64,000 bases of DNA, taken from Gaiellasilicea sp963829845 (GTDB taxonomy: Bacteria > Actinomycetota > Thermoleophilia > Gaiellales > Gaiellaceae). A program made the position numbers and the translations under genes. Positions 43,102-50,339 of this stretch are shown one piece after another. Each line of letters starts with the position of its first letter. The stretch's first letter is position 1. The stretch spans positions 66,575 through 130,574 of the forward strand of contig CAWHKD010000030.1 of assembly GCA_963829845.1 (NCBI GenBank), read 5' to 3'. A model generated the notes under the pieces. It worked only from the letters and a program-made list of their open reading frames with translations. It was not told the origin of the DNA and ran no database searches.

Positions 43102-43899
43102 ATGCGCGGCGTCGCGGCGATCGGGAACATCGCTCTGGACACAATCGCGGGCGGCCCGCCGCGGGTCGGCGGCGCGCCCTACCACGCGGCGCGCGCCCTC
43201 CGACTCCTCGGCGGCAACTCGCGGATCGTGACGCGTTCGGCCGAGTCGGACCGCCGCGCCCTCGTCGCGCCGCTGGCGGCGCTCGGCGTCCCCTGGAGCT
43301 GGCTTCCCGCACCCACCACGACGAGATTCGACATCCGCTACCACGGCGAGGAGCGCGAGATGTCGATCGGCGACCCGGGCTCGCCCTGGTCGGTCGCGGA
43401 CGCTCAGGCGGTCGGGCGCGCCGAATGGGTGCAAGTCGGCGGGCTGACGCGCGGCGACTTCCCGCCCGACGTGCTCGCGGCGCTCGCCCGCGATCGCCGG
43501 CTCGCCCTCGACGGCCAGGCGCTCGTCCGGCCCGCAGTCACCGGCCCCCTCGTCCTCGACGCCGACTTCGACCCCGACGTGCTCCGGCACCTGACGGTGC
43601 TGAAGCTGAACGAGGAGGAGGTCGCCGCACTCGGCGGTGAGGAGGAGGCAACCGCGCTCGGCGTTCCCGAGTTGCTGCTCACACACGGATCGACCGGGGC
43701 GCTGCTCATCAGCCGCGGCGTCCGGGAGCGGATCCCGGTGCGGCGGATCGACACCGATAACCCGACCGGCGCCGGCGACGCGTTTCTCGCCGGCTACGCC
43801 TGGGCGCGCGCGGCCGGCCACCGCCCGGCCTCGGCAGCTCGCCACGCCGCCACGACCGCCGCACGCGTGCTCGAGCTAACCGTCTCTCCCGCCGCGTGA
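43102..43899 (+). CDS. PfkB-family kinase
   Basis: 265 residues. The ribokinase-type signature is IDTDNPTGAGDAFLAGYAWA near residue 220, with the catalytic Asp in GAGD, and PRVGGAPYHAARALRLLGGN near the N-terminus. Members phosphorylate sugars or nucleosides; here the lead region is shorter than in ribokinase. Since it is downstream of a thiamine precursor transporter, a role in salvage is possible, but HMP kinases of the ThiD type have a different N-terminal pattern, so a sugar is as likely. It overlaps the next gene by 4 bp (GTGA). Confidence 0.85.
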   Translation: MRGVAAIGNIALDTIAGGPPRVGGAPYHAARALRLLGGNSRIVTRSAESDRRALVAPLAALGVPWSWLPAPTTTRFDIRYHGEEREMSIGDPGSPWSVADAQAVGRAEWVQVGGLTRGDFPPDVLAALARDRRLALDGQALVRPAVTGPLVLDADFDPDVLRHLTVLKLNEEEVAALGGEEEATALGVPELLLTHGSTGALLISRGVRERIPVRRIDTDNPTGAGDAFLAGYAWARAAGHRPASAARHAATTAARVLELTVSPAA

Positions 43900-44285
43900 T
43901 CGCGCTCGTCCGGACGGTCGACGGCGTCGTTCAGGTCGACATCGAGATGGAGGTCGCGTTCGGCGAGGTCGACGCGCAGGTCGACCACGAGCCGATCGAG
44001 CTGGAGCTACCGCGCGTCGTCGCCGCCTCAGCGGCCGGGGCGACGGTCGTCGCCGTCGTCGACCGCCGGCCGCCGCTCGTCGTCTCCTACGACGCCGGCG
44101 CAACCTGGAACGAGGCCGGCGGCGGGCTTCCCCCGGGCTTCGACGTCGCCGTCGATCCCGCCGACCCGGACCGGATCCTCTTCGCGGCGCGCAACCGCCT
44201 CTACCTCTCAACGGACGGCGGCCGCTTCTGGCGCTCGCTCGCGCCCGAGCTCCCGGACGTGGAAGCGGTGGCCTGGGCCGAATAG
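43896..44285 (+). CDS. Small protein with BNR/Asp-box-like repeats
   Basis: 129 residues from GTG 43896, overlapping the kinase stop. Two Asp-box-like elements (S-x-D-x-G-x-x-W) are seen in VSYDAGATWNEAGGGLP and LSTDGGRFWRSLAPELP, about 48 residues apart, with the linking repeat VAVDPADPDRILFAARNRLY. Two blades are too few for a full beta-propeller. It may pair with another protein or form an oligomer. Function unknown; the overlap with the kinase suggests co-expression. Confidence 0.65.
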   Translation: MIALVRTVDGVVQVDIEMEVAFGEVDAQVDHEPIELELPRVVAASAAGATVVAVVDRRPPLVVSYDAGATWNEAGGGLPPGFDVAVDPADPDRILFAARNRLYLSTDGGRFWRSLAPELPDVEAVAWAE

Positions 44286-44294
44286 GCTCGCGAC

Positions 44295-44654
44295 ATGACC
44301 GACAGACTGCCCCGCATCCTCCTCCACGCCGAAGGCGCCGCCGTCGCGGTCGTTGCCGTGACCCTCTACTTCCACGAGGGCTACGAGTGGTGGCTGTTGC
44401 TCCTGCTCGCGCTCGCGCCCGACCTGGCGATGATCGGGTACGCCGCCGGGCCCCGCGCGGGCGCAACGGCCTACGACCTCGTCCACACGTATGTGGGACC
44501 GGTCCTCCTCGGCGCGGGCGGTGTGATCTGGAGCTCCGACACGGCGCTCATGCTCGCGCTGATCTGGCTGACGCACATCGGCGTCGACCGTGCCGTCGGC
44601 TACGGGCTCAAGTACCCGAGCGGTTTCAAGGAGACCCACCTGCAACGGGTCTAA
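44295..44654 (+). CDS. DUF4260 membrane protein
   Basis: 119 residues with four predicted membrane segments (AVAVVAVTLYFHEGYEWWLL, LLLALAPDLAMIGYAAGPRA, VGPVLLGAGGVIWSSDTALM, LALIWLTHIGVDRAVGYGLK). The family signature is the run LAPDLAMIGY plus THIGVDRAVGYGLKYPSGFK and a THLQ ending. Its role is not known. It lies 9 nt after the BNR-like gene and is convergent with the PhzF gene. Confidence 0.82.
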   Translation: MTDRLPRILLHAEGAAVAVVAVTLYFHEGYEWWLLLLLALAPDLAMIGYAAGPRAGATAYDLVHTYVGPVLLGAGGVIWSSDTALMLALIWLTHIGVDRAVGYGLKYPSGFKETHLQRV

Positions 44655-44659
44655 CCGGC

Positions 44660-45508
44660 TCAGGGCACCTTGAACTCGCCGCGCGCGACCGTCACCGCGG
44701 AGCCGCCGACCTCGACCGACTCGATCGCGTCGCCGGAGCCGCTCGCGCGGGCGAAGAGCGTCGAGGGCCGCCCGATCTCCGTCCCCTGCTCGATCTCGAT
44801 CTCCTCGCCCCACGGCACGACGTCATGACGGGCCAGGTGGCAGGCGAGTGGTCCGGCAGCGGAGCCTGTCGCGGCGTCCTCGCCGACGCCGTCGAGTGGC
44901 GAGAACATGCGCACCTTCCAGCTCTGGCCCGTGCCGGCGGCCGCGAGCGCACCGACGATGTCCAGCTCGCCGAGCGCGTTCATGTCCGGCCGCAGTCGGG
45001 CGACGTCCTCCTTCGACCCGAGCACGACGTACGCATGCCGAACGCCGTTGTCGTAGACCTCGACCGGCAGCCGCGAGCCCTCGACACCGAGCGCCGCGCA
45101 CAGCTCCTCCACGTGCTCGTACGGCGCGACGGTCGGCACCGGCTGCGTCATCCGGCCGAAGACGATCCGTCCGCTCGGGTCGCGCTCCAACTCGACCGGA
45201 ACGATGCCGTTGCCGGTCTCGAGCGCGATCGTCCCCAGCTGCAGCGGCGCGCCGAGTACGAACGCCGCTCCGAGGCACGGGTGGCCGGCGAACTGAAGCT
45301 CGTTCTGCGGCGTGAAGATCCTGATCCGCACGGTCCCGCCCTCGCGCGGCGGCAGCACGAAGACGGTCTCGGAGAGGCCGAGCTCGAGTGCCAGCGCCTG
45401 CATCGTCAGCTCGTCGAGGTCGCGGGCGTCCGTGAAGACCGCAAGCTGGTTCCCTGCGAGCGGCGTGTCGGTGAAGACGTCGGCGACCACGTAGCGGAAC
45501 GAGCGCAT
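44660..45508 (-). CDS. PhzF-family isomerase/epimerase
   Basis: 282 residues from ATG 45508, chosen because TAGATT precedes it by 7 nt. The fold is a two-domain diaminopimelate-epimerase-like barrel: VVADVFTDTPLAGNQLAVFT, LGLSETVFVLPP with the catalytic Glu, FTPQNELQFAGHPCLGAAFV, and GEDAATGSAAGPLACHLARH. PhzF enzymes isomerise small metabolites such as phenazine precursors, and many members have unknown substrates. It shares a promoter region with the SixA gene on the other strand. The gene is complete. Confidence 0.9.
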   Translation of the reverse strand: MRSFRYVVADVFTDTPLAGNQLAVFTDARDLDELTMQALALELGLSETVFVLPPREGGTVRIRIFTPQNELQFAGHPCLGAAFVLGAPLQLGTIALETGNGIVPVELERDPSGRIVFGRMTQPVPTVAPYEHVEELCAALGVEGSRLPVEVYDNGVRHAYVVLGSKEDVARLRPDMNALGELDIVGALAAAGTGQSWKVRMFSPLDGVGEDAATGSAAGPLACHLARHDVVPWGEEIEIEQGTEIGRPSTLFARASGSGDAIESVEVGGSAVTVARGEFKVP

Positions 45509-45515
45509 CGCCTTG

Positions 45516-45525
45516 AATCTATCCT
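45516..45525. promoter_or_regulatory. Overlapping divergent -10 boxes, PhzF and SixA genes
   Basis: TATCCT (45520-45525) ends 8 nt before GTG 45534 on the plus strand. TAGATT (minus strand, 45516-45521) ends 7 nt before ATG 45508. The two boxes overlap by 2 bp, so the divergent genes share a single core promoter region of 25 bp. Confidence 0.5.
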
Positions 45526-45533
45526 CAAGCCTC

Positions 45534-45920
45534 GTGCGACTGATCCTCGTCCGCCACGCCCATTCGGATCCCGGCGACCCCGACGAGCTGCGCCCGCTCA
45601 GCGCCCGCGGCCGCGACGAGGCACGCGCGCTCGGCGAGCGGCTGGCAGCGGAAGCGCCGGACCTCGTCGTCTCGAGCCCGTTGCTTCGCGCCCGCGAGAC
45701 CGCCACCGCGATCGCCAAAGCCGCGGGCGTCGAGCTTCGGATCGACGAGCGGCTCGCGCCCGGTGCCGCCGCCGACGACCTCGTCGCGGTCATCGAGGGA
45801 GCCGGCCAGACCGTGGTCACGGTCGGCCACCAACCGGACTGCTCCGAGATCGCGCTCGCTCTCACAGGCGCGGATCCCGGCTTCCCGACCGCAGGCGCCT
45901 ACGAGCTCGAGGTCAGCTGA
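45534..45920 (+). CDS. SixA-type phosphohistidine phosphatase
   Basis: 128 residues of the histidine phosphatase superfamily: LILVRHAHSDPGDPDELRPL (RHG motif, here RHA), then VVSSPLLRARETATAIAK, and the second histidine in VVTVGHQPDCSEIALALTG. SixA enzymes take phosphate off histidine phosphotransfer domains. The substrate here is not visible in the window. The start GTG 45534 is set by the -10-like box upstream. Its end overlaps the convergent PadR gene by 8 bp. Confidence 0.85.
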   Translation: MRLILVRHAHSDPGDPDELRPLSARGRDEARALGERLAAEAPDLVVSSPLLRARETATAIAKAAGVELRIDERLAPGAAADDLVAVIEGAGQTVVTVGHQPDCSEIALALTGADPGFPTAGAYELEVS

Positions 45921-46431
45921 GCCGCCGCTCCAGGTCGCGCCACCAGGAGGCGTCCCACTCCATCAGCTCGATCCCGTAGCGCAGCACCGCGCCGCTCGAC
46001 TCGTCCAGCTCGCCGAGCTCGTCGCCGATCCGGCGAAACATGGTGGCCGACTCCTCGTACCACGCCTGCCGCCGGCGAATCAGATCGAGCCGCTGCTCCG
46101 CCGACATCAGGTCGCTGAAGAAGAGCTTCAGCAGGCCCTCGTCACGAACCTCGTACGCTTCATCCGGCTCCTCGAACCACGCGTGAAGGGCGTCTCGTCC
46201 GGCGTCGGTCAGGCTGAAGACCCGGCGCGGGACCCGCCCGCGGGGCTCCTCACGCGACTCGACGAGCCCGTCCGTTTCCAGCCGCCGCAGTTCCGGGTAG
46301 ATCTGGCCGTAGCTCGCGCCCCAGAAGAAGCGCGTCGACTGATCCGTAATCTGCTTGATCTCGTAGCCGGTATGCGGCTGCCAGGCGAGCAGGCCCAGGA
46401 TCACGCGTGCTGTGGGGCTGAGACTTGACAT
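45913..46431 (-). CDS. PadR-family transcriptional regulator
   Basis: 172 residues from ATG 46431. The N-terminal winged helix reads SPTARVILGLLAWQPHTGYE, then IKQITDQSTRFFWGASYGQI, followed by YPELRRLETDGLVESREE. The C-terminal helical domain (Vir_act_alpha_C-like) runs to the end and makes dimer contacts. PadR proteins repress genes for transporters or detoxification until a small molecule binds. It is divergent from the ABC exporter, and the perfect inverted repeat in the 34-nt gap is its probable operator. A further ATG 15 nt upstream would overlap the promoter and was not used. Confidence 0.87.
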   Translation of the reverse strand: MSSLSPTARVILGLLAWQPHTGYEIKQITDQSTRFFWGASYGQIYPELRRLETDGLVESREEPRGRVPRRVFSLTDAGRDALHAWFEEPDEAYEVRDEGLLKLFFSDLMSAEQRLDLIRRRQAWYEESATMFRRIGDELGELDESSGAVLRYGIELMEWDASWWRDLERRLS

Positions 46432-46470
46432 ATCTGCCAGATGCATATTAACCTCTCTACCAGATATGTC
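46427..46470. promoter_or_regulatory. PadR operator and divergent promoter
   Basis: A perfect 10-bp inverted repeat: GACATATCTG at 46427-46436 and CAGATATGTC at 46461-46470, with 24 nt between. Each arm contains one of the divergent start codons (PadR ATG 46429-46431, exporter ATG 46466-46468). The AT-rich spacer holds TATTAA on the plus strand and TAATAT on the minus strand, both -10-like. A PadR dimer bound here would block both promoters. Confidence 0.75.
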
Positions 46471-47314
46471 TAGCGCCATCTCGGTGACCGGCCTGCGCAA
46501 GTCGTACGACGGCGTCGAGGCGGTCCGCGGGATCGACTTCGAAGTTGCGGCAGGAGAGGTCTTCGGCCTGCTCGGCCCGAACGGCGCCGGCAAGACGACG
46601 ACGGTCGAGATCCTCGAGGGCTACCGGAAGCGCGACGGCGGCGACGTCTCCGTACTCGGCTTCGACCCGGGCCGCGCCGAGCGGGCGTTCCGTGAGCGGA
46701 TCGGCGTCGTCCTGCAGCAGTCGGAGCTCTGGCCGGTGTTGACCGTCCGCGAGGTGCACAGGATCTTCGCCGGCTACTACCAGCACCCGCGCGACGTCGA
46801 CGAGGTGATCGGCCTCGTCGGCCTGGCCGAGAAGCGGGACGCCCAGGTGAAGACGCTCTCGGGCGGCCAGAAGCGTCGGCTCGACCTCGGCGTCGCGCTG
46901 GTCGGCGACCCCGAGCTCGTCTTCCTCGACGAGCCGACGACCGGGTTCGACCCGGCGGCGCGGCGGAACGCCTGGGAGCTGGTCCGCTCCCTCCGCGCGC
47001 TCGGCAAGACGATCCTCCTGACGACGCACTACCTCGACGAGGCGCAGCAACTGGCCGACCGCGTCGCAGTGCTCCGCGCCGGCGAGATCGTCCGCATGGG
47101 CAGGCCGTCCGAGCTGACGGCGAGCGCCGGCGTCCAGATCCGCTACCGGCGCCTCGGCGAGCAGGTCGTGCTCGAAACCGATGAGCCGACGCGCGCACTG
47201 CACGAGCTGACCGGCCGCGCCCTCGCCGAGGGCTTCGAGCTCGAGGAGCTCGAGCTGCGCCGGGCGACACTCGAGGACGTCTACCTCGACCTCGTCGCGG
47301 AGGACGAGGCATGA
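46466..47314 (+). CDS. ABC-2 exporter ATP-binding protein (DrrA-like)
   Basis: 282 residues from ATG 46466. Walker A is GLLGPNGAGKTTTVEILEGY, the Q-loop VLQQSELWPVLTVREV, signature LSGGQKRRLDLGVALVGDPE, Walker B LVFLDEPTTGFDPAARRNAW, H-loop LTTHYLDEA. The C-terminus (ATLEDVYLDLVAEDEA) is typical of DrrA/CcmA-like drug or lipid exporters. The gene starts inside the arm of the PadR operator, so it is probably repressed by PadR and derepressed by substrate. It overlaps the permease gene by 4 bp. Confidence 0.93.
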   Translation: MSSAISVTGLRKSYDGVEAVRGIDFEVAAGEVFGLLGPNGAGKTTTVEILEGYRKRDGGDVSVLGFDPGRAERAFRERIGVVLQQSELWPVLTVREVHRIFAGYYQHPRDVDEVIGLVGLAEKRDAQVKTLSGGQKRRLDLGVALVGDPELVFLDEPTTGFDPAARRNAWELVRSLRALGKTILLTTHYLDEAQQLADRVAVLRAGEIVRMGRPSELTASAGVQIRYRRLGEQVVLETDEPTRALHELTGRALAEGFELEELELRRATLEDVYLDLVAEDEA

Positions 47315-48060
47315 CCCTCTTCTGGCACCAGCTGCGGGCCGAGCAGCTGACGTTCTGGCGCAGCCGCGAAGCGGCGATCTTCGTCTTCCTGTTCCCGCCC
47401 CTGCTCTTCGTGCTGCTCGCCTCGGTCTTCGGCGAAGGGATCGAGGACGGGCGATCGGTCTCGAGCTATCTCGTCGCGGGCCTGATCGGCTACGCCGTCG
47501 CGAACACGGCACTCGGCGGCCTCGCGATCACACTCGTGATCCGGCGCGAGCAGGGACTGCTGAAGCGGCTGCGCTCGACTCCGCTCCCCGGCAGCCTCTA
47601 CCTCGCCACCGTCCTGATCTCGAACCTCCTGATCGTCGTGCTTCAGTCGTTGACCGTGATCGCGCTCGGCGTACTCCTCTTCGACGCCGACGTGCCCGAG
47701 CAGGCGCTGCAATTCATCCTCACGCTCGTGATCGGCGCCGCCTGCTTCGCGGGGCTCGGCCTCGCCGCCGCAGCGCTGATTCGCTCCGAGGAAGCCGTCG
47801 CTGCCGTCGTGAACGTGATCGTGCTGCCGATGTCGTTCCTCTCCGGAGCGTTCGGCGAGACGGACAACCTGCCCCGCGCGCTCGAGCTCGTGGCCGACGT
47901 CCTGCCGCTCAAGTACCTGATCGAGCTCGTGCTCGCGACGTACGTCGACGGCGACCCGATCTCGAAGCACCTAGGAGCGGTCGGCGTCATGGCCGCCTGG
48001 GGCGCCGGCGGCTACCTCGTCGCCCGCGCCCGCTTCGGGTGGGAGCCGCGCGAGCGTTAG
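47311..48060 (+). CDS. ABC-2 type permease (DrrB-like)
   Basis: 249 residues with six membrane segments (AAIFVFLFPPLLFVLLASVF, VSSYLVAGLIGYAVANTALG, LNVIVLPMSFLSGAF-type late segment VNVIVLPMSFLSGAFGETDN). A short hydrophilic part, RREQGLLKRLRSTPLPGSLY, is typical of ABC-2 permeases. It works with the adjacent ATPase as a homodimeric exporter of hydrophobic compounds. The two genes overlap by 4 bp and are under the same PadR operator. Confidence 0.92.
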   Translation: MTLFWHQLRAEQLTFWRSREAAIFVFLFPPLLFVLLASVFGEGIEDGRSVSSYLVAGLIGYAVANTALGGLAITLVIRREQGLLKRLRSTPLPGSLYLATVLISNLLIVVLQSLTVIALGVLLFDADVPEQALQFILTLVIGAACFAGLGLAAAALIRSEEAVAAVVNVIVLPMSFLSGAFGETDNLPRALELVADVLPLKYLIELVLATYVDGDPISKHLGAVGVMAAWGAGGYLVARARFGWEPRER

Positions 48061-48092
48061 AGGACTTTCGGAGCAGGGTAGAAGGAGTCGCA

Positions 48093-48404
48093 ATGCAGAA
48101 TCTCGCCCCGATCGCCTTCCTCGACGAAGACGGCGACATCCGCGTCAATTTCGGCATGTTCGCCGGCCGCGAGGCCACGAAGGCCGAGATCGACGACCTG
48201 GCGAGAGCGCTGCTGGAGGAGGTCGACGCGATCACGATCGTCGCCGAGCAGCGGACGATCGCCGACCAGGAGATGGAGGCGTCGGTGCACCAGATCCGGA
48301 TCGAGCTGAGCGAGGACGACCCCGGGCGGCCGCTCCTGATCACGGAACAATGGGCCACAGCCTGCGTGGCCGAGCGCCACTCTGAATTTTCCGCGCAGGA
48401 ATGA
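48093..48404 (+). CDS. Hypothetical protein, 103 aa
   Basis: 103 residues from ATG 48093, with GAAGGAG 7 nt upstream; an open frame further upstream overlaps the permease. I do not recognise a family. It starts with a beta-like NLAPIAFLDEDGDIRVNFGM and has an acidic helix (TKAEIDDLARALLEEVDAIT). Two cysteine-free halves end with QWATACVAERHSEFSAQE. It follows the exporter by 33 nt and may be in the same transcript. Confidence 0.55.
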   Translation: MQNLAPIAFLDEDGDIRVNFGMFAGREATKAEIDDLARALLEEVDAITIVAEQRTIADQEMEASVHQIRIELSEDDPGRPLLITEQWATACVAERHSEFSAQE

Positions 48405-48434
48405 GCATCCGCAGACGCGGATACTCATTCGCGC
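48393..48434 (+). repeat. Hairpin overlapping the 3' end of the 48093 gene
   Basis: AATGAGCATCCGC (48400-48412) pairs with GCGGATACTCATT (48417-48429) with one mismatch and a 4-nt loop. The outer GCGC words at 48393-48396 and 48431-48434 extend the stem across a bulge. The stop codon of the preceding gene (48402-48404) lies inside the stem. Confidence 0.55.
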
Positions 48435-48443
48435 AAGATCCCT

Positions 48444-48470
48444 AAAGGGCCGCTTTGCGGCCGGTTTTCC
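48444..48470 (+). terminator. Intrinsic terminator upstream of typA
   Basis: AAAG then GGCCGC (48448-48453), a TTT loop, GCGGCC (48457-48462), then GGTTTT. It is a short GC-rich stem with a T run directly after, one of the few T-tract terminators in the window. It lies between the exporter unit and typA, 24 nt before the typA start. Confidence 0.6.
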
Positions 48471-48493
48471 TTGACGGTCGGTACTGTGGCTCG

Positions 48494-50339
48494 GTGGCCA
48501 GCCGCTCCGATCTCCGCAACGTCGCGATCGTCGCGCACGTGGACCACGGCAAGACCACGCTCGTCGACGCGATGCTCTGGCAGTCCGGCGCCTTCCGTGC
48601 GAACCAGGACGTCAACGAGCGCGTGCTCGACTCGATGGACCTCGAGCGCGAGAAGGGGATCACGATCCTGGCCAAGAACACGGCGTTCCGCTACGGCGAG
48701 ACGAAGATCAACATCGTCGACACCCCGGGACACGCGGACTTCGGCGGCGAGGTCGAGCGCGGGCTGACGATGGTCGACGGCGTCCTCCTGCTCGTCGACG
48801 CGAGCGAGGGGCCGCTGCCGCAGACGCGCTTCGTGCTGCGCAAGGCGCTCGAGGCGAAGCTGCCGGTGATCCTCGTCGTCAACAAGGTCGACCGTCCTGA
48901 CGCGCGGATCGAGGAGGTGGTGAACGAGGTCTACGAGCTCTTCCTCGACCTCGACGCCGACGAGAGCCAGATCGAGTTTCCGATCGTCTACACGAACGCC
49001 CGCGAAGGGCGAGCGGGCTCCGAGCCGGAGGCGCTGGCCGATGATCTGGAGCCGCTCTTCGAGCTCCTGCTCGAGACGATCCCGCCGCCCGGCCACGATC
49101 CCGACCATCCGCTGCAGGCGCTCGTGACGAACCTCGATGCGTCGCCGTATGTGGGCCGCCTCGCGCTCGCGCGAGTCCAGCACGGGACGATTCGCAAGGG
49201 CCAGCAGGTCGCCTGGTGCCGCGCCGACGGGAAGATCGAGCGCGCGAAGGTGACCGAGCTGTACGTGACCGAGGCGCTCGACCGCGTCGAGGCGGACGAA
49301 GCCGGCCCGGGTGAGATCGTCGCGGTTGCCGGCCTGCCCGAGGTGACGATCGGCGAGACACTCGCCGACCCGGACGACCCGCGCCCGCTGCCGGTCTCGA
49401 CCGTCGACGAGCCGAGCCTCTCGATGACGATCGGGATCAACACCTCGCCTCTCTCCGGGCGGGAGGGCGACAAGCTGACCGCGAGCATGCTCAAGGGCAG
49501 GCTCGACCAGGAGCTCGTCGGCAACGTCTCCCTCCGCGTGCTACCCACGGAGCGGCCGGACACCTGGGAGGTGCAGGGTCGCGGCGAGCTCCAGCTGGCC
49601 GTGCTGGTCGAGCTGATGCGACGCGAGGGGTTCGAGCTAACGGTCGGCAAGCCCCAGGTCGTGACGCAACTCGTCGACGGGAAGGTTCACGAGCCGGTCG
49701 AGCGGCTCGCGATCGACGCGCCCGAGGACTACGTCGGTGTCCTCACCCAGCTGCTCGCGCTGCGAAAGGGCCGACTCGAGCAGATGGTCAACCACGGCAC
49801 GGGCTGGGTCCGGCTCGACTACCTCGTCCCAGCGCGCGGGCTGATCGGCTTTCGCACCGAGTTCCTGACCGAGACCCGCGGCACCGGCATCCTCCACCAT
49901 GTCTTCGACCGCTACGAGCCCTGGCACGGGGAGCTGCGGACCCGGCCGACCGGAAGCCTGGTCGCCGATCGTCGCGGCCCCGCGACGTCGTTCGCGCTCC
50001 AGAACCTGCAGGAGCGTGGCGCCATGTTCATCGGCCCGACGACCGAGGTCTACGAGGGAATGATCGTCGGAGAAAACGCGCGCTCGGAGGATCTCGACGT
50101 CAACGCGACCAAGGAGAAGAAGCTGACGAACATGCGCTCGTCGAGCGCCGACGAGCTCGTCCGCCTGATCCCGCCGCGGCCGATGTCGCTCGAGCAGGCG
50201 CTCGAGTTCATCCGCGAGGACGAGTGCATCGAGGTGACGCCGGCGAGCGTCCGCCTGCGCAAGGTCGAGCTCGACGCATCCCGCCGGCAGAGCTCGGCGA
50301 GCAAGAAGGCGAAGGCGCTGCGCGACCGCCGGCACCTAG
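48494..50339 (+). CDS. typA: Translational GTPase TypA/BipA, 3' end disturbed
   Basis: About 615 residues from GTG 48494, preceded by TACTGT at 6 nt. The G1 motif is VAHVDHGKTTLVDAM, G2 and switch RVLDSMDLEREKGITILAKN, G3 VDTPGHADFGG, and G4 VVNKVDRPDA. Domains III and V follow (LDASPYVGRLALARVQHGTI, LVPARGLIGFRTEFLTETRG), as does the TypA-specific C-terminus (EKKLTNMRSSSADELVRLIP). The family ends near residue 610, but the frame here continues to 51508, antisense to the next gene. One extra base near 50330 would restore a TAG at 50337-50339. Ribosome-associated stress factor. Confidence 0.92.
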
